Origin: Promethearchaeota archaeon
GTDB lineage: Archaea; Asgardarchaeota; Lokiarchaeia; Sigyniarchaeales; Promethearchaeaceae
Reading direction: 5' to 3'
DNA: 64,000 bases
Assembly (NCBI GenBank): GCA_016933055.1
Contig: JAFGBS010000009.1
Span: 199,590-263,589, forward strand
Each line of letters begins with the position of its first letter. Position 1 is the stretch's first letter. A model generated the notes under the pieces. That model was not told the DNA's origin. It saw nothing but the letters and a program-made list of their open reading frames with translations, and did not search any database. Shown here one piece after another: positions 63,333 through 64,000 of the stretch. The position numbers and the translations under genes are program-made.

Positions 63333-63872
63333 ATGTCATTTGATAAAAAGAAACTAATCACAAAACTGATGGAAGTAAAAGAAGACTTATTTCAACTTGT
63401 AGAAAGGAAATATGAAGAAATTGAAAGTATACAAGCACAAATACGATACTTAGAAAATCGAATGATGGAAATTGATAAGTTGATTGGAATGGACAATGTG
63501 ATGGATGCAGAAACCTTTTTACAGCAGATGAAAGATGAACCCATAGAAAATGTGGAAGATATCCAGACTATCTTTTCTCGAAACAATCCTGAACAGCCTT
63601 TGGTTAAATTGAAGTACGATGGTAAAAAGTTGGAAATATTTTTTCCGTATCCAGAAAAATTAGGATTAAAACAACAGAGCTCTATATATATTGAACATGT
63701 ATTACAACCACTCTTTCCCCTAAAAGAAAAGGAAACGGAATTAGAAGTAGTAATAGATAAGCAAAATGATTTAGGATATATTTCAAAAATACTCATTAAT
63801 AATTTATACAATATAGAAAATATTGATGAAGTTTACAAGGTTTTCCAAAATTTACTGGAATATGTTAAATAA
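63333..63872 (+). CDS. Unknown protein with N-terminal coiled coil
   Basis: 179 residues. The first 60 are heptad-rich (LFQLVERKYEEIESIQAQIR), then an alpha/beta part with VKLKYDGKKLEIFFPY and LEVVIDKQNDLGYISKIL. It is not recognised. AAGGAG (63318-63323) is 9 bases before the ATG. Prefoldin-like or chromosome-related roles are possible but unproven. Confidence 0.65.
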   Translation: MSFDKKKLITKLMEVKEDLFQLVERKYEEIESIQAQIRYLENRMMEIDKLIGMDNVMDAETFLQQMKDEPIENVEDIQTIFSRNNPEQPLVKLKYDGKKLEIFFPYPEKLGLKQQSSIYIEHVLQPLFPLKEKETELEVVIDKQNDLGYISKILINNLYNIENIDEVYKVFQNLLEYVK

Positions 63873-63966
63873 CCGAACCGTGCATTCTTCTGGTATCGTA
63901 CAATTTAAGTACTAAAATTTATAATCCATAAAATAACCACAAATACATTCAGATAGGGTGAACTGG

Positions 63967-64000
63967 TTGACAGCGAAAAAATCAAAATGGCTTATCTTAC
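63967..64000 (+). CDS. Partial gene starting at the right edge
   Basis: TTG at 63967 follows a ribosome-binding-like AGGGTGA (63955-63961) and opens a frame reading LTAKKSKWLIL to the window end. About 11 codons are visible, so function cannot be told. An AATTTATAAT element lies about 50 bases upstream. Confidence 0.35.
   Translation, partial: MTAKKSKWLIL

Noticed and set aside
1..64000. CRISPR array, insertion sequences, prophage or transposase
   Set aside because: No regularly spaced repeats, Cas proteins, transposases or integrases are seen anywhere in the window.

Overview
This window reads as a piece of an Asgard archaeal chromosome. It is AT-rich, and start codons are a mix of ATG and TTG/GTG. 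TATA elements (often TTTATAAA or AATATAAT-like) commonly lie about 25 bases before the start codon, which suggests many leaderless transcripts. Archaeal markers include a geranylgeranylglyceryl phosphate synthase (partial, left edge), an sn-glycerol-1-phosphate dehydrogenase, pyruvoyl arginine decarboxylase, a histone, ribosomal protein L35Ae, an aCPSF2-type beta-CASP nuclease, TrmI, an XPD-type helicase and the methanopterin enzymes Ftr and Mch. Genes of eukaryote-like families are mixed in: a Rag/Gtr-type GTPase with a C-terminal roadblock-like part, a second small GTPase, a circularly permuted Ras-like GTPase, an MPN-domain protein, a presenilin-like protease and a PPP phosphatase. That mix points to Asgard archaea. 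A Heimdallarchaeia-type lineage is my guess, not proven from this window.

Layout. 1-9 kb: GGGP synthase, a GH127 glycosidase, a PPP phosphatase, an M42 peptidase, a 363-base gap with inverted repeats, a YprA/Hrq1-type helicase, and an arginine decarboxylase-agmatinase pair. 9-14 kb: a sugar-cation symporter, a ceramidase-like/PIG-L fusion and G1P dehydrogenase. 13.8-18.3 kb: the permuted GTPase, an MPN-TPR fusion and a YprB-type exonuclease. 18.3-30.6 kb: a PfkB kinase, GlpD and a run of single genes (PCMT-like, thioredoxin, SCP2, GNAT, AmrS-type radical SAM, TPR, coiled coil, membrane). 30.8-35.2 kb: two large secreted, membrane-anchored proteins. 35-48.9 kb: Ftr, Rag-type GTPase, MTA phosphorylase-Apt operon, beta-CASP nuclease, Fe-S protein, LarE, RecJ-like DHH protein, Mch, presenilin-like protease, FrhB-like protein. 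49-64 kb: XPD helicase, glycogen synthase, PAC2 protein, L35Ae, SHMT, coiled-coil protein, TrmI, Old Yellow Enzyme, Lrp-YjbQ pair, a small GTPase, histone and small unknowns.

How the parts fit. One-carbon metabolism is represented by Ftr, Mch, an F420-type FrhB homologue and SHMT, scattered over 20 kb. Arginine to putrescine (PdaD, agmatinase) and methylthioadenosine salvage (MtnP, Apt) together make and recycle the products of polyamine synthesis. Sugar handling is covered by GH127, the symporter, the PIG-L fusion, a PfkB kinase and glycogen synthase. Lipid backbone supply is by the G1P route, while a GlpD-type G3P dehydrogenase is also present.

The strongest points for follow-up are the circularly permuted Ras-like GTPase fused to a membrane anchor (13822-15141), the MPN-TPR fusion with one lost zinc ligand (15169-17037), the presenilin-like protease with altered YD and PAL motifs (46784-47827), the ceramidase/PIG-L fusion, and the Rag-type GTPase whose Walker A lies upstream of any standard in-frame start. 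No tRNA, rRNA, CRISPR array, insertion sequence or origin was recognised.
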